Shown here in pieces: positions 1 through 7,584 of a DNA stretch of 25,646 nt. Position numbers and translations under genes: made by a program. The stretch covers positions 1-25,646 of the forward strand of contig JAIPDY010000015.1 of the NCBI GenBank assembly GCA_021737445.1, read 5' to 3'. Each line of letters begins with the position of its first letter. Position 1 is the stretch's first letter. The DNA comes from Desulfotignum sp. (GTDB lineage: Bacteria; Desulfobacterota; Desulfobacteria; Desulfobacterales; Desulfobacteraceae). Under the pieces are notes generated by a model. The model did no database searches. It was given only the letters and a program-made list of their open reading frames with translations, and had not been told where the DNA came from.

Positions 1-1482
1 AATGAACAGGACAACCGGTATTATGCCAAGTTCGGGGGCCTGCCCATGATGGAGCCTTCTTCCGTGGCCGAAGCCAAAGAGATGATCAAGGCGGCATTTG
101 AACTGTCCGAATCCATGAAACAGCCGGTACTGCTGCGTACCACTACAAGAATCAACCATTCCAATGCATTTGTCACCTTTGGAAAGATCGCCCCCCGCAT
201 GACAAAGGGCCGCTTTATCCGTGATCCCCAGCGCTGTGTCACCGTGCCCGCGGTTTCCCGGAACCTGCATGTCAAACTGCTGGAAAAATTGAAGGATGCT
301 GCGCAAATGTCTGAGACATCTGCATTTAATTTTATCCAGGGGGACGGTCCTTTGGGGATCATTGCCAATGGGGTCAGTTTTCACTATGCAGCTGATGCAG
401 TAAAGGATCTGGGACTTGAAGGCCGGGTCAAAATTCTGCGCATGGGATTTTCCAACCCCATGCCTGAAAAAATGATCAAGGATTTTGTCGCAGGATGTGA
501 AAGGGTGCTGGTGGTGGAAGAGGGAGAACCTTTCATGGAAGAAGCGGTCAAAGCCTTTGCCCAGGAGCAGGGGATCACCATTCCCATCAAAGGCAAATCC
601 GATGGCCTGTTTTCCCGGCTGTTTGAATATGACCCGGCCATGGTCAGGGAAAAAATGGCTGCCTTTTTCAATATTGCCTATACCCCCAAGACGGCTGTGG
701 ATACCTCGGATGTGCCGGAAATTCCCATGCGGCCCCCGAATCTGTGTTCCGGGTGTTCCCACCGGGCCACATTTTACGAGATCAAGCAGGCAGCCAAAGA
801 GATGGACGTGATCTGTCCCACAGACATCGGGTGCTATACTTTGGGATTTTTACCGCCTTTGAGCACGGGTGACTTTGTCATCTGCATGGGATCATCGGTG
901 AGTTCCGCCTGCGGATTCAGCAAAGCCACGGACCAGAAAGTGGTTGCCTTTATCGGCGATTCCACATTTTTTCATTCCGGGATCACCGGACTGGTGAATG
1001 CCGTGTTCAACAACCACAACTTTACCCTGGTCATCCTGGAGAACGATATCACTGCCATGACAGGGCACCAGCCCCATCCGGGGGTGGATATGGAACTTTT
1101 CGGCCTGTCAGGGCATGGCCGCATCAATATTGAAAAACTGGTGCGGGCGCTCGGGGTAGGACATGTGTCTGTTATCAAGCCCTTTAAGGTGAAAAAAAGC
1201 ATAGATACCATCAAAGAGGCCCTGGCATTCAAGGGTGTGTCTGTAATCATTTCCCAGGAGCCCTGTGCCCTGTATGCCAAAAGCCTGAAGCTGAAAACCC
1301 CCCGACCTTTTGTGGTATCAGACAAATGTGTGGACCACAGGGACTGCATCACCACCATTGCCTGCCCTTCTTTTTACCTGGATGGCAGCAACCGGGTGGC
1401 CATTGATCCTGACACCTGTGTGGGCTGCGCTGTATGCGCCCAGATCTGCCCTGAAAACGCCATCAGGCCCCTGAAAAAATAA
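1..1482 (+). CDS. iorA: Indolepyruvate:ferredoxin oxidoreductase, alpha subunit (5'-truncated by window edge)
   Basis: This is the large subunit of the TPP- and Fe-S-dependent enzyme that oxidatively decarboxylates indolepyruvate and other aryl-pyruvates to aryl-CoA with ferredoxin as acceptor, or runs in reverse. The reading frame is open from base 1, and the first residues (NEQDNRYYAKFGGLP) are already inside the N-terminal pyrimidine-binding region, so the true start lies upstream. 493 residues are visible; the family is usually about 600 or more. The C-terminal half holds the TPP-binding region, with NLCSGCSHR near fragment residue 247 and the GDSTFFHSG motif near 319. It ends in a ferredoxin-like domain: Cys at about 443, 449 and 455, followed by CVGCAVCAQICP (about 473-484). 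iorB follows after 24 bases, as expected for a two-subunit operon. Identification is secure; substrate range is inferred from the family. Confidence 0.95.
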   Translation, partial: NEQDNRYYAKFGGLPMMEPSSVAEAKEMIKAAFELSESMKQPVLLRTTTRINHSNAFVTFGKIAPRMTKGRFIRDPQRCVTVPAVSRNLHVKLLEKLKDAAQMSETSAFNFIQGDGPLGIIANGVSFHYAADAVKDLGLEGRVKILRMGFSNPMPEKMIKDFVAGCERVLVVEEGEPFMEEAVKAFAQEQGITIPIKGKSDGLFSRLFEYDPAMVREKMAAFFNIAYTPKTAVDTSDVPEIPMRPPNLCSGCSHRATFYEIKQAAKEMDVICPTDIGCYTLGFLPPLSTGDFVICMGSSVSSACGFSKATDQKVVAFIGDSTFFHSGITGLVNAVFNNHNFTLVILENDITAMTGHQPHPGVDMELFGLSGHGRINIEKLVRALGVGHVSVIKPFKVKKSIDTIKEALAFKGVSVIISQEPCALYAKSLKLKTPRPFVVSDKCVDHRDCITTIACPSFYLDGSNRVAIDPDTCVGCAVCAQICPENAIRPLKK

Positions 1483-1506
1483 CTTCAAACACAAGGATTT
1501 GCATAT

Positions 1507-2100
1507 ATGGAAACAACCAGACTAATCATCGTAGCAGTCGGCGGACAAGGCAATCTTCTGGCATCCAAGGTGCTTGGCGAGGCCGCCTTGATTGCCGGGG
1601 TACCGGTGCGCATGAGTGAAATTCACGGCATGGCCCAGCGGGGGGGCGTGGTGGAATCAGCCATTGTTTTCGGCGAAGCTGAAAGTTCCATTATTTCAGA
1701 CGGTGAGGCCGACATCCTTCTGGGGTTTGAACCCGCTGAAACCCTGCGGGCCATAAAGCGGTGCGGCAAAAACACCCAGGTCATCACAAATACAGCCCCT
1801 GTCCCGCCCTTTACCGTATGCGTGGGCATGGGAACCTACCCGGATGTGGAACAGATCAAAGAACTGATCACAGCCAAGACAGCCGGGCTGGTGGCCATTG
1901 ATGCCATGGCCCTGGCAAAGGAAGCAGGCAGCCCCATGAGTGTCAATATCGTGCTGCTGGGTGCCCTGGTCCAGACCGGGGCCCTGGGGTTTGACCGGAA
2001 AGTTGTGGAAGAGGCTGTAAAACGCCGGGTCAAACCGGCCTTTCTGGATGTGAATCTCAAGGCGTTTGACCTGGGATTCAAGGCGGCTGCCAATGCCTGA
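1507..2100 (+). CDS. iorB: Indolepyruvate:ferredoxin oxidoreductase, beta subunit
   Basis: This is the small (gamma-domain) subunit that pairs with IorA in the cytoplasmic oxidoreductase. It is 197 residues, normal for IorB. The N-terminus IIVAVGGQGNLLASKVLGEA carries the glycine-rich GGQG signature of the pyruvate/ketoisovalerate oxidoreductase gamma domain, followed by SEIHGMAQRGGVVESAI (residues about 38-54), the family's second conserved block. An AAGGA ribosome site lies 7-8 bases before the ATG. The gene overlaps the start of aroQ by 8 bases, implying co-transcription and probable translational coupling. No Fe-S cysteines are expected or seen in this subunit; the clusters are in IorA. 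Confidence 0.95.
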   Translation: METTRLIIVAVGGQGNLLASKVLGEAALIAGVPVRMSEIHGMAQRGGVVESAIVFGEAESSIISDGEADILLGFEPAETLRAIKRCGKNTQVITNTAPVPPFTVCVGMGTYPDVEQIKELITAKTAGLVAIDAMALAKEAGSPMSVNIVLLGALVQTGALGFDRKVVEEAVKRRVKPAFLDVNLKAFDLGFKAAANA

Positions 2101-2533
2101 TATTTTTGTCATTAACGGTCCCAACCTCAACATGCTGGGAAAACGGGAGCCGGATATTTACGGCTCCCTCACCCTGGATAAGATAAACCGGGAACTGACA
2201 GCCGCAGCAGAACCCCTGGGGCTGTCCCTTTATTTTTTCCAGTCCAATCATGAAGGGGCCCTGGTGGATCATATTCACCAGATGGTTGATGCGTCCCCTG
2301 CCGGGGTGATCATCAATCCGGGGGGGCTGACCCATACCAGCGTGGTTCTGAGAGATGCCCTGGTGATGCTGTCCTGCCCCAAGGTGGAGGTGCATCTGTC
2401 CAATATCTACAAAAGAGAACCGTTCCGCCATACATCCCTGCTGTCGGATATCGTGACCGGCCAGATCACCGGATTCGGGCATTTCGGATACCACATGGCC
2501 CTGTTGGCCCTTCACCACCATCTTTCATCGTGA
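2093..2533 (+). CDS. aroQ: Type II 3-dehydroquinate dehydratase
   Basis: It catalyses 3-dehydroquinate to 3-dehydroshikimate, step three of the shikimate pathway to chorismate. The 146-residue protein is the usual type II length and shows the signature blocks in order: NGPNLNMLGKREPDIYGS near the N-terminus (flexible-lid Arg and catalytic Tyr), FQSNHEGALVDHIH, IINPGGLTHTSVVLRDAL, VEVHLSNIYKREPFRHTS (catalytic His) and GFGHFGYHMALLAL. The frame is open further upstream to 2066, but the ATG at 2093 is chosen because family members begin just before the NGPNLN block; that ATG overlaps the iorB stop. Chorismate is the common source of aromatic amino acids and of the futalosine menaquinone route, and the next gene is mqnB, so its place here makes metabolic sense. 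Confidence 0.96.
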   Translation: MPDIFVINGPNLNMLGKREPDIYGSLTLDKINRELTAAAEPLGLSLYFFQSNHEGALVDHIHQMVDASPAGVIINPGGLTHTSVVLRDALVMLSCPKVEVHLSNIYKREPFRHTSLLSDIVTGQITGFGHFGYHMALLALHHHLSS

Positions 2534-2537
2534 TGCC

Positions 2538-3404
2538 ATGGCAGGCCAGGTTCTGATTCTCTGTGCCACCCGGCTGGAAATGGCGGCATTTTTTGACCGG
2601 AACCCGGCCGGTTTTACAGGCAGATCCGACAAAGGCCTTACGGTGTTTTCCAGCCCGGATCACATCTGGGACCTGGTCATATCCGGGCCGGGGGTATTTA
2701 ATGCGGCCCGGGCCCTTACCGTCTATCTGGAAAGGTTCCGCCCGGAATTTATCCTTCATACCGGCATGGCCGGAATGTTTGACAGCTTCGGCCTGCACCT
2801 GGGGGATGCTGCAGTGGCTGTCACAGATACCTATATTCATACAGGGGTGGACAGGTGCCGGACAGGCAGGAAGCAGATTACAGTCCCAGATCCTGAAATC
2901 ATGCAAAGCCGTCCGGATCATCCGGCTTTCAAAATATCCAGGGGCCGTCCGGATGGCGCAGATCCCCTGTCCGGTCCGGCGCCTCATCACGGTGCTTATG
3001 GCTATCAGATGCCGCTGGATCCGCTGCCCTTTGACCTGGTTGCCGGACAGAAAGAGACCCGACAGGGTGTTTATACGCTGGATCCGGATCTGGCTGTATC
3101 CTGCAGCGATCTGCTGGCCCGGTCCCTGGGCTGCAGAGTGATCCAGGGACCATTTGTCACGGTATCATCCATTACCGGTTCATATGAAAAAGCCGCTGTC
3201 CTGTCACAGGCGTTTTCGCCGGTGATGGAATCCATGGAAGGTGCAGCCGCAGCCCATGTGGCTGCCCTGTACCAGGTACCCATGGTGGAGGTCCGCTCTG
3301 CCTCCAACCGGGTCGGAGAAAGGGATAAAAACCAGTGGAACATAAAAAAAGCCGTGCAGACCGTGGCTGATATCTGTGAAATAATTCTTAAGGAAAGAAT
3401 CTGA
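2538..3404 (+). CDS. mqnB: Futalosine hydrolase (menaquinone biosynthesis)
   Basis: Futalosine hydrolase removes adenine (hypoxanthine from futalosine proper) in the alternative chorismate-derived menaquinone pathway. The 288-residue protein belongs to the purine nucleoside phosphorylase/MTAN superfamily. Visible features are the N-terminal LILCATRLEMAAF strand, ISGPGVFNAARAL, ILHTGMAGMFDSFGLHLGD, and the C-terminal block MESMEGAAAAHVAALYQVP followed by VEVRSASNRVGERDKNQW. This last block is characteristic of the MqnB subgroup rather than plain MTA/SAH nucleosidases. A variable insertion at about residues 110-165 separates the halves. The ATG lies four bases after the aroQ stop and TatD follows two bases after its stop. 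A generic MTAN-like nucleosidase is the alternative; the ERDKNQW region and a MenG homologue at 10004-10714 favour MqnB. Confidence 0.88.
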   Translation: MAGQVLILCATRLEMAAFFDRNPAGFTGRSDKGLTVFSSPDHIWDLVISGPGVFNAARALTVYLERFRPEFILHTGMAGMFDSFGLHLGDAAVAVTDTYIHTGVDRCRTGRKQITVPDPEIMQSRPDHPAFKISRGRPDGADPLSGPAPHHGAYGYQMPLDPLPFDLVAGQKETRQGVYTLDPDLAVSCSDLLARSLGCRVIQGPFVTVSSITGSYEKAAVLSQAFSPVMESMEGAAAAHVAALYQVPMVEVRSASNRVGERDKNQWNIKKAVQTVADICEIILKERI

Positions 3405-3406
3405 CC

Positions 3407-4231
3407 ATGGCATCTGAACAAATCATGCAGTATGTGGATGCCCATTGTCATCTGCATGATCGCAGGATTGCACAGGATGTTTCCGGTATTGTGCAACGGG
3501 CCGCAGATGCCGGGGTGACCCATATGGTGACCTGCGCCACAATGGAGGAGAATTTTGGGGCCACCGCAACATTGTCCCGTCAATACCCGGCCATTGTCCC
3601 CTGTTACGGCATCCATCCCTGGTTTCTGGATTCTCTGTCACCTTGCTGGCAGCAGGTGCTGGGCGACCGGGTGGCAGCCACTGCCAGCGGAGTGGGAGAA
3701 ACCGGGCTGGATTTCATGGACAAAAACGCAGACAAAGACCGTCAGATAGAGGTGTTTGCCGGTCACCTGTCTTTGGCCCTGGACCTGGAACGGCCCATCA
3801 ACATACACATCAGAAAGGCCTGGGATGCCTTTATCAGGCTGCTGAAAAAAACAGGCCCCTTGAAAACCCCGGGCCTGGTGCACTCTTTTTCCGGATCAGC
3901 GGATATGGTGAAACTGCTGATGCGCTACAACCTGTACATCTCGTTTTCCGGGTCAGTGACCCGGCCAGGGGCGAAAAAAGTGGTGAAAGCCCTGAACGCG
4001 GTGCCCGGGGACCGGGTTTTGCTGGAAACCGATACCCCGGATATCTATCCCAGTGTGCCGGACCCGGACCCGCATGGCCTCAATGAACCCAAAAATCTGC
4101 CGACCATCGCACAGATCGCTGCGGCCCGGGCTGGTGTGCCGGTCCCGGATTTTGTCTTTCGGGCCTATGCAAATGCCCGAAAGATATTTGCCACGCTCAT
4201 CCCGGAAGCTATACACGGGCTGCGGCATTGA
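3407..4231 (+). CDS. TatD-family metal-dependent hydrolase
   Basis: A TIM-barrel amidohydrolase-superfamily enzyme of the TatD group, whose characterised members are metal-dependent DNases. The 274 residues are about normal. Metal-ligand motifs are in order: VDAHCHLHD (residues about 9-17), the Glu in GVGETGLDF, NIHIRKAWD, LVHSFSGS and the terminal LLETDTPDI. The segment around YVDAHCHL could also begin from an ATG at 3425; the upstream ATG at 3407 is kept because it follows mqnB by only two bases. The C-terminus (NLPTIAQIAAARAGVPVPDF) matches the usual family ending. Its cellular substrate cannot be told from sequence; position in a tightly packed run suggests co-expression, not a defined partnership. 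Confidence 0.9.
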   Translation: MASEQIMQYVDAHCHLHDRRIAQDVSGIVQRAADAGVTHMVTCATMEENFGATATLSRQYPAIVPCYGIHPWFLDSLSPCWQQVLGDRVAATASGVGETGLDFMDKNADKDRQIEVFAGHLSLALDLERPINIHIRKAWDAFIRLLKKTGPLKTPGLVHSFSGSADMVKLLMRYNLYISFSGSVTRPGAKKVVKALNAVPGDRVLLETDTPDIYPSVPDPDPHGLNEPKNLPTIAQIAAARAGVPVPDFVFRAYANARKIFATLIPEAIHGLRH

Positions 4232-4250
4232 ATAGGTGTCATGGTGTGAA

Positions 4251-5018
4251 ATGAAAATCAAACAAACAACCCAGTTTGACAGAACCGTCCGCCTGATGGG
4301 CAAAGATGCCGTGGAAAAACTGGGTCAGGCCAGAATCGCGGTGTTCGGCCTGGGGGCGGTGGGATCCTATGCTGCGGAAGCCCTGGCAAGGTCCGGGGTA
4401 GGGCATCTGCGGCTGGTGGATTTTGACCGGGTGGATGTCTCCAATATCAACCGGCAGCTTTTTGCCCTGCACTCCACGCTGGGGCAGAAAAAGGCAAAGA
4501 TTGCCGGATCCCGGGTGCTGGACATCAATCCCGCCTGTCACGTGGAAATTTGTGACGCTTTTGTCAATGCAGACAGCCTTGGAGGGTTGCTGTCGCCGGA
4601 CCTGGATGTGGTTGTGGATGCCATTGACGGACTCAATTCCAAGGTCAACCTGCTGGTTGCCGCCAGGCAGATGGACCTGACGGTGGTCTCTTCCATGGGG
4701 GCCGGGGGGCGGACGGATGTGTCTTTGATCAGAGCCGGGGATATTGCTGATACCAGTATCTGCCCCCTGGCCCGGGTGGTGCGCCGGCGGCTGCACCGCC
4801 GGGGGGTGTTCACCGGTATCAGGTGCGTGTATTCCCTTGAAAAACCGCTCCCGTCATCTGATCCTGGGGCCTGTCAGGAGACTGCCGGGCTGTCTGAAGA
4901 CCCGGAAAAAGGAACCGGCCATGGCCGCAAACGGCCGGCCATCGGCACGGTTCCCTGGATACCGGGAATTTTCGGGCTGACCCTGGCAGCAGAGGCAGTC
5001 CACAGCATCACCCGCTGA
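4251..5018 (+). CDS. tcdA: TcdA/ThiF-like E1 enzyme (probable tRNA t6A dehydratase)
   Basis: An E1-like (ThiF/MoeB/HesA) ATP-dependent enzyme. TcdA/CsdL members cyclise t6A37 in tRNA to ct6A. The N-terminal TTQFDRTVRLMGKDAVEKL resembles the TcdA leader. The nucleotide-binding site is GLGAVGSYAAEALARSGVG (residues about 33-51), followed by VDFDRVDVSNINRQ with the conserved Asp and Arg, then DAIDGLNSKV. SSMGAGGRTDVSLI and DTSICPLARVVRRRLHRRG match the later family blocks. No CxxC zinc pair like that of MoeB/ThiF is evident, which supports the TcdA branch. The ATG at 4251 is preferred; an in-frame GTG at 4236 would add five residues. The 3' end overlaps the opposing acyl-CoA synthetase gene by 11 bases. 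Confidence 0.85.
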   Translation: MKIKQTTQFDRTVRLMGKDAVEKLGQARIAVFGLGAVGSYAAEALARSGVGHLRLVDFDRVDVSNINRQLFALHSTLGQKKAKIAGSRVLDINPACHVEICDAFVNADSLGGLLSPDLDVVVDAIDGLNSKVNLLVAARQMDLTVVSSMGAGGRTDVSLIRAGDIADTSICPLARVVRRRLHRRGVFTGIRCVYSLEKPLPSSDPGACQETAGLSEDPEKGTGHGRKRPAIGTVPWIPGIFGLTLAAEAVHSITR

Positions 5019-6741
5019 TCTCTTCGTCCCGCAGCACCCGGCGCAGCACCTTGCCCACATTGGATACAGGGATCTCCTCTCTGAATTCAATGTACCTGGG
5101 CCGCTTGTATCCGGCCATGTTCTCCTTGCAAAAGGCTTCGATCTCCTCTTTTGTGGCGGTCTGTCCCTGTTTGCACTTGATGAACGCCTTGACTTTTTCC
5201 CCGCTTTTCTCATCAGGTACCCCCACCACTGCCACCAGTTCCACCTTGGGATGGGTGTAGAGAATATCCTCCACCTCCCTGGGGTATACATTGAACCCGC
5301 CCACAATGATCATGTCTTTTTTGCGGTCCGTGATGGTGATGTACCCGTCCTGATCAATGTTACCGATGTCGCCTGTGAGAAAATAGCGCTTGCCGTCAAT
5401 GTTCACAAAGACCTCTGCATTGGCATCCGGTCTTTTCCAGTAGCCTTTCATGACCTGGGGGCCGCAGATGGCAAGTTCCCCGTCTTCCCCTCTGGGCACT
5501 TCCTGTGTGCTGTCGTCCAGGGCAACGATTTTTACATCAGTTCCCGGCAAAGGAAAACCGATGGAGCCGATTTTTCTGGTTTCTTTGAATGAGGGGTTGA
5601 TACAGGCGGCAGGGGCTGTTTCGGTCAGGCCGTATGCCTCAAAAATAATGGAGCCGGTTTTTTCCTCAAACTGCCGGCACACTTCCGGCGGCAGGGGCGC
5701 CCCTCCTGACAGACACCCCATGATGGAGGTGATATCGTATTTGTCCAGACGGGGATGGTTGGTAAATGCCACAAATATGGTGGGAACTGCGGTAATAAAT
5801 GTGGGCCGGTATTTTTGCACCGCTTCCAGTACACCGGTGAAAGGGGGATTGCCTGCCCGGGGATCCGGGATGCAGATGAGCCGGCTGCCCGAAAGTGCAC
5901 TAAAAAGCAGGGCGCTGGTGATGCCGAAACTGTGATACCAGGGCAGCACCCCAAGATAGGTGTGATATCCGCCATGGCGCATTTTTTCCGGTTTGGCGCC
6001 TGGTTCATGGACCAGCCTGAAGTATTCTTCACAGGCTTCCAGGTTATAGGTGAAATTGGTATGGGTGAGTTCCGCCCCTTTGGGAACCCCGGTTGTGCCG
6101 CCTGTGTAGAGCATGATAGCGGTATCTTTTTCTGGCACCACCGTGATTTTTGGCGGTTCAGGGGAGGATGCGGCCACAATGTCATCAAACATGAAATGGC
6201 CGGGATCATGTTTATCAGCCTTGGGGATCTTGCCCAGCACCCCACCTAAAAACGCCTTGATTTTCGGCAGGTAGGATTTGATATTACAGACAATGACTGT
6301 TTGAACCTGGGTATCTTTGATCGCTTCCACCGTGTTGGCGTAAAACATGGGATGGTCCATGCAGAAAACCATTTTTGACTCAGAATCTTTGAGCTGGTAA
6401 TTGAGTTCCTTTGGCGTGTATACCGGGTTGCAGTTGACCGCCACTGCACCGGCTTTGAGTATCCCGAAAAGTACTTCAGGAAAATGGGGGATATTTGGCA
6501 GAAAAATCGCCACCTTATCCCCCTGCTTTATGCCGTTGCCTGCAAGAAAACCGGCTATTCTGTCTGCCGTGTCTTTGACCTGGGCATAGGTTCTGCCGGC
6601 CCCGTTGAAAATGGTATACACATTGTCAGGGTATTTTTGCGCAGTGTTGTCAAGGACCTGGGTTAAAGGGTAATGGTAATTGGTCACGTCGTGTGCCACA
6701 CCTTCCGGCCAGTTAGGGGTCTGCCATTTTTTGGTCTGCAT
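5008..6741 (-). CDS. Long-chain fatty acid--CoA ligase (AMP-forming)
   Basis: A cytoplasmic or membrane-associated adenylate-forming enzyme that activates fatty acids to acyl-CoA through acyl-AMP. At 577 residues it is the FadD size. The ATP/AMP signature LYTGGTTGVPKG lies at residues 211-222, YGLTETAP at 370-377, the FLTGD motif at 454-458, the hinge DRKKDMIIVGGFNVYPREVE from 472, and the catalytic lysine is K564 in NVGKVLRR. The ATG is preceded on its own strand by a GGAG ribosome site. It is monocistronic as far as visible, convergent with tcdA and divergent from the SH3 gene. A perfect 9-bp inverted repeat sits in its leader (6775-6797) and may be an operator. Exact chain-length preference cannot be read from sequence. 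Confidence 0.92.
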   Translation of the reverse strand: MQTKKWQTPNWPEGVAHDVTNYHYPLTQVLDNTAQKYPDNVYTIFNGAGRTYAQVKDTADRIAGFLAGNGIKQGDKVAIFLPNIPHFPEVLFGILKAGAVAVNCNPVYTPKELNYQLKDSESKMVFCMDHPMFYANTVEAIKDTQVQTVIVCNIKSYLPKIKAFLGGVLGKIPKADKHDPGHFMFDDIVAASSPEPPKITVVPEKDTAIMLYTGGTTGVPKGAELTHTNFTYNLEACEEYFRLVHEPGAKPEKMRHGGYHTYLGVLPWYHSFGITSALLFSALSGSRLICIPDPRAGNPPFTGVLEAVQKYRPTFITAVPTIFVAFTNHPRLDKYDITSIMGCLSGGAPLPPEVCRQFEEKTGSIIFEAYGLTETAPAACINPSFKETRKIGSIGFPLPGTDVKIVALDDSTQEVPRGEDGELAICGPQVMKGYWKRPDANAEVFVNIDGKRYFLTGDIGNIDQDGYITITDRKKDMIIVGGFNVYPREVEDILYTHPKVELVAVVGVPDEKSGEKVKAFIKCKQGQTATKEEIEAFCKENMAGYKRPRYIEFREEIPVSNVGKVLRRVLRDEEISG

Positions 6742-6774
6742 CCTGGGTCTCCTTTTCGGGGTACACTGGTTTGT

Positions 6775-6797
6775 GAAGCCTTTATCAGAAAGGCTTC
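6775..6797. repeat. Perfect 9-bp hairpin in the acyl-CoA synthetase leader
   Basis: GAAGCCTTT at 6775-6783 and AAAGGCTTC at 6789-6797 form a perfect inverted repeat with a 5-base loop, 34 bases upstream of the minus-strand acyl-CoA synthetase start. On the plus strand it is followed by five T residues, so it resembles a terminator, but no plus-strand gene ends here. It could be an operator, an mRNA leader hairpin or a barrier to antisense transcription. The symmetry is seen; the role is inferred. Confidence 0.5.
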
Positions 6798-6808
6798 TGT
6801 CTTTTTAT

Positions 6809-6849
6809 AAAACTTAAAATATTGTTATACTCATATCTTTCTTAAGTTT
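6809..6849. promoter_or_regulatory. A+T-rich divergent promoter region with AAACTTAA/TTAAGTTT arms
   Basis: Between the divergent acyl-CoA synthetase and SH3 genes, AAACTTAA (6810-6817) and TTAAGTTT (6842-6849) form an 8-bp inverted repeat flanking an A+T-rich centre that contains TATACT at 6826-6831. The layout fits a promoter with a flanking operator for the minus-strand gene. No transcription start can be assigned from sequence alone. Confidence 0.3.
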
Positions 6850-6926
6850 AAAATGTTTTTCGTACATTGGGGGTAAAAATATGAATAAAACAATTTCGGG
6901 TTGATAAAGCAAAACCGCAATGGTAA

Positions 6927-6942
6927 TTGATAGTGTGATCAA
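6927..6942. promoter_or_regulatory. TTGAT-N6-ATCAA palindrome upstream of the SH3-nadB operon
   Basis: TTGAT (6927-6931) and ATCAA (6938-6942) form an inverted repeat with a 6-base spacer, 33 bases before the SH3 gene start. The half sites match those of FNR-type regulators, but the classical FNR spacing is four bases, so a CRP/FNR-family operator is only a guess. A TTGATA at 6901-6906 could be a -35 element upstream. Confidence 0.25.
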
Positions 6943-6975
6943 CCATAAAATCAATAGAGGAGAAACCACAGCACC

Positions 6976-7584
6976 ATGATAAAACCGGTAAAAATGCTTT
7001 TTGTTATCTGTTTATGGGCATGGGTGTCTGCGGCATCTGCCCAGCAGATGTATGTGAGCCCGGTTACCAGGATCACCATGCGCACAGGACCCGGTGTGGA
7101 ACATAAGATTGTGGCCATGCTGGAATCGGGCAACCGGATTGAAGTTCTGGAATATAAATCGGACTGGTCTCTGGTCAGGACAGATAATGAAAAGCAGGGC
7201 TGGGTGTTGACCCGGTTTCTTACAGATGAACAGCCGTTGACGATTCAGGTTGAAAAACTGAGAAAAGAAAATGAACGTCTGGCAGCGGCTCTTGAAAAAA
7301 GCCGGGAAGAAAACCAGGCCCTGACAAAAAAAAATGCCGCTCTGAAAAATATTGAAGAAAAATACCGGAAACTGGAAAAGGAATCAGCAGACTTTCTTAA
7401 ACTGGATGCCCGGTACAAAGCCCTTTTAAAATTGTCTGAAGATCAGAAACAGCAGATAGAAACATTAAAGGGAAACCTGAACGACGAGGAGATTTTGTGG
7501 TTTCTGAGCGGGGCAGGTGTTTTTATTGTTGGATTAATTCTCGGGCTGAGTACCCGTAAAAAGAAAAGATATTCCTTGTTATGA
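6976..7584 (+). CDS. SH3-domain, coiled-coil, membrane-anchored protein (TIGR04211-like)
   Basis: A 202-residue envelope protein. It begins with a signal peptide (MIKPVKMLFVICLWAWVSA, predicted cleavage after ASA at about residue 22). A bacterial SH3 domain follows at about residues 25-85 (VTRITMRTGPGVEHKIVAML, then WSLVRTDNEKQGWVLTRFL). Next is a long Glu/Lys/Leu-rich coiled coil (about 88-165), and a C-terminal membrane segment (about 172-192, LSGAGVFIVGLILGLS) ends with the basic tail RKKKR. This layout matches the TIGR04211 SH3 family known from proteobacteria. Bacterial SH3 domains often bind cell-wall peptides, so a periplasmic wall-associated role is inferred. A GAGGAG ribosome site lies before the ATG. 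Its stop overlaps the nadB start (ATGA at 7581-7584), so the two genes are translationally coupled, although no functional link is obvious. Confidence 0.85.
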   Translation: MIKPVKMLFVICLWAWVSAASAQQMYVSPVTRITMRTGPGVEHKIVAMLESGNRIEVLEYKSDWSLVRTDNEKQGWVLTRFLTDEQPLTIQVEKLRKENERLAAALEKSREENQALTKKNAALKNIEEKYRKLEKESADFLKLDARYKALLKLSEDQKQQIETLKGNLNDEEILWFLSGAGVFIVGLILGLSTRKKKRYSLL

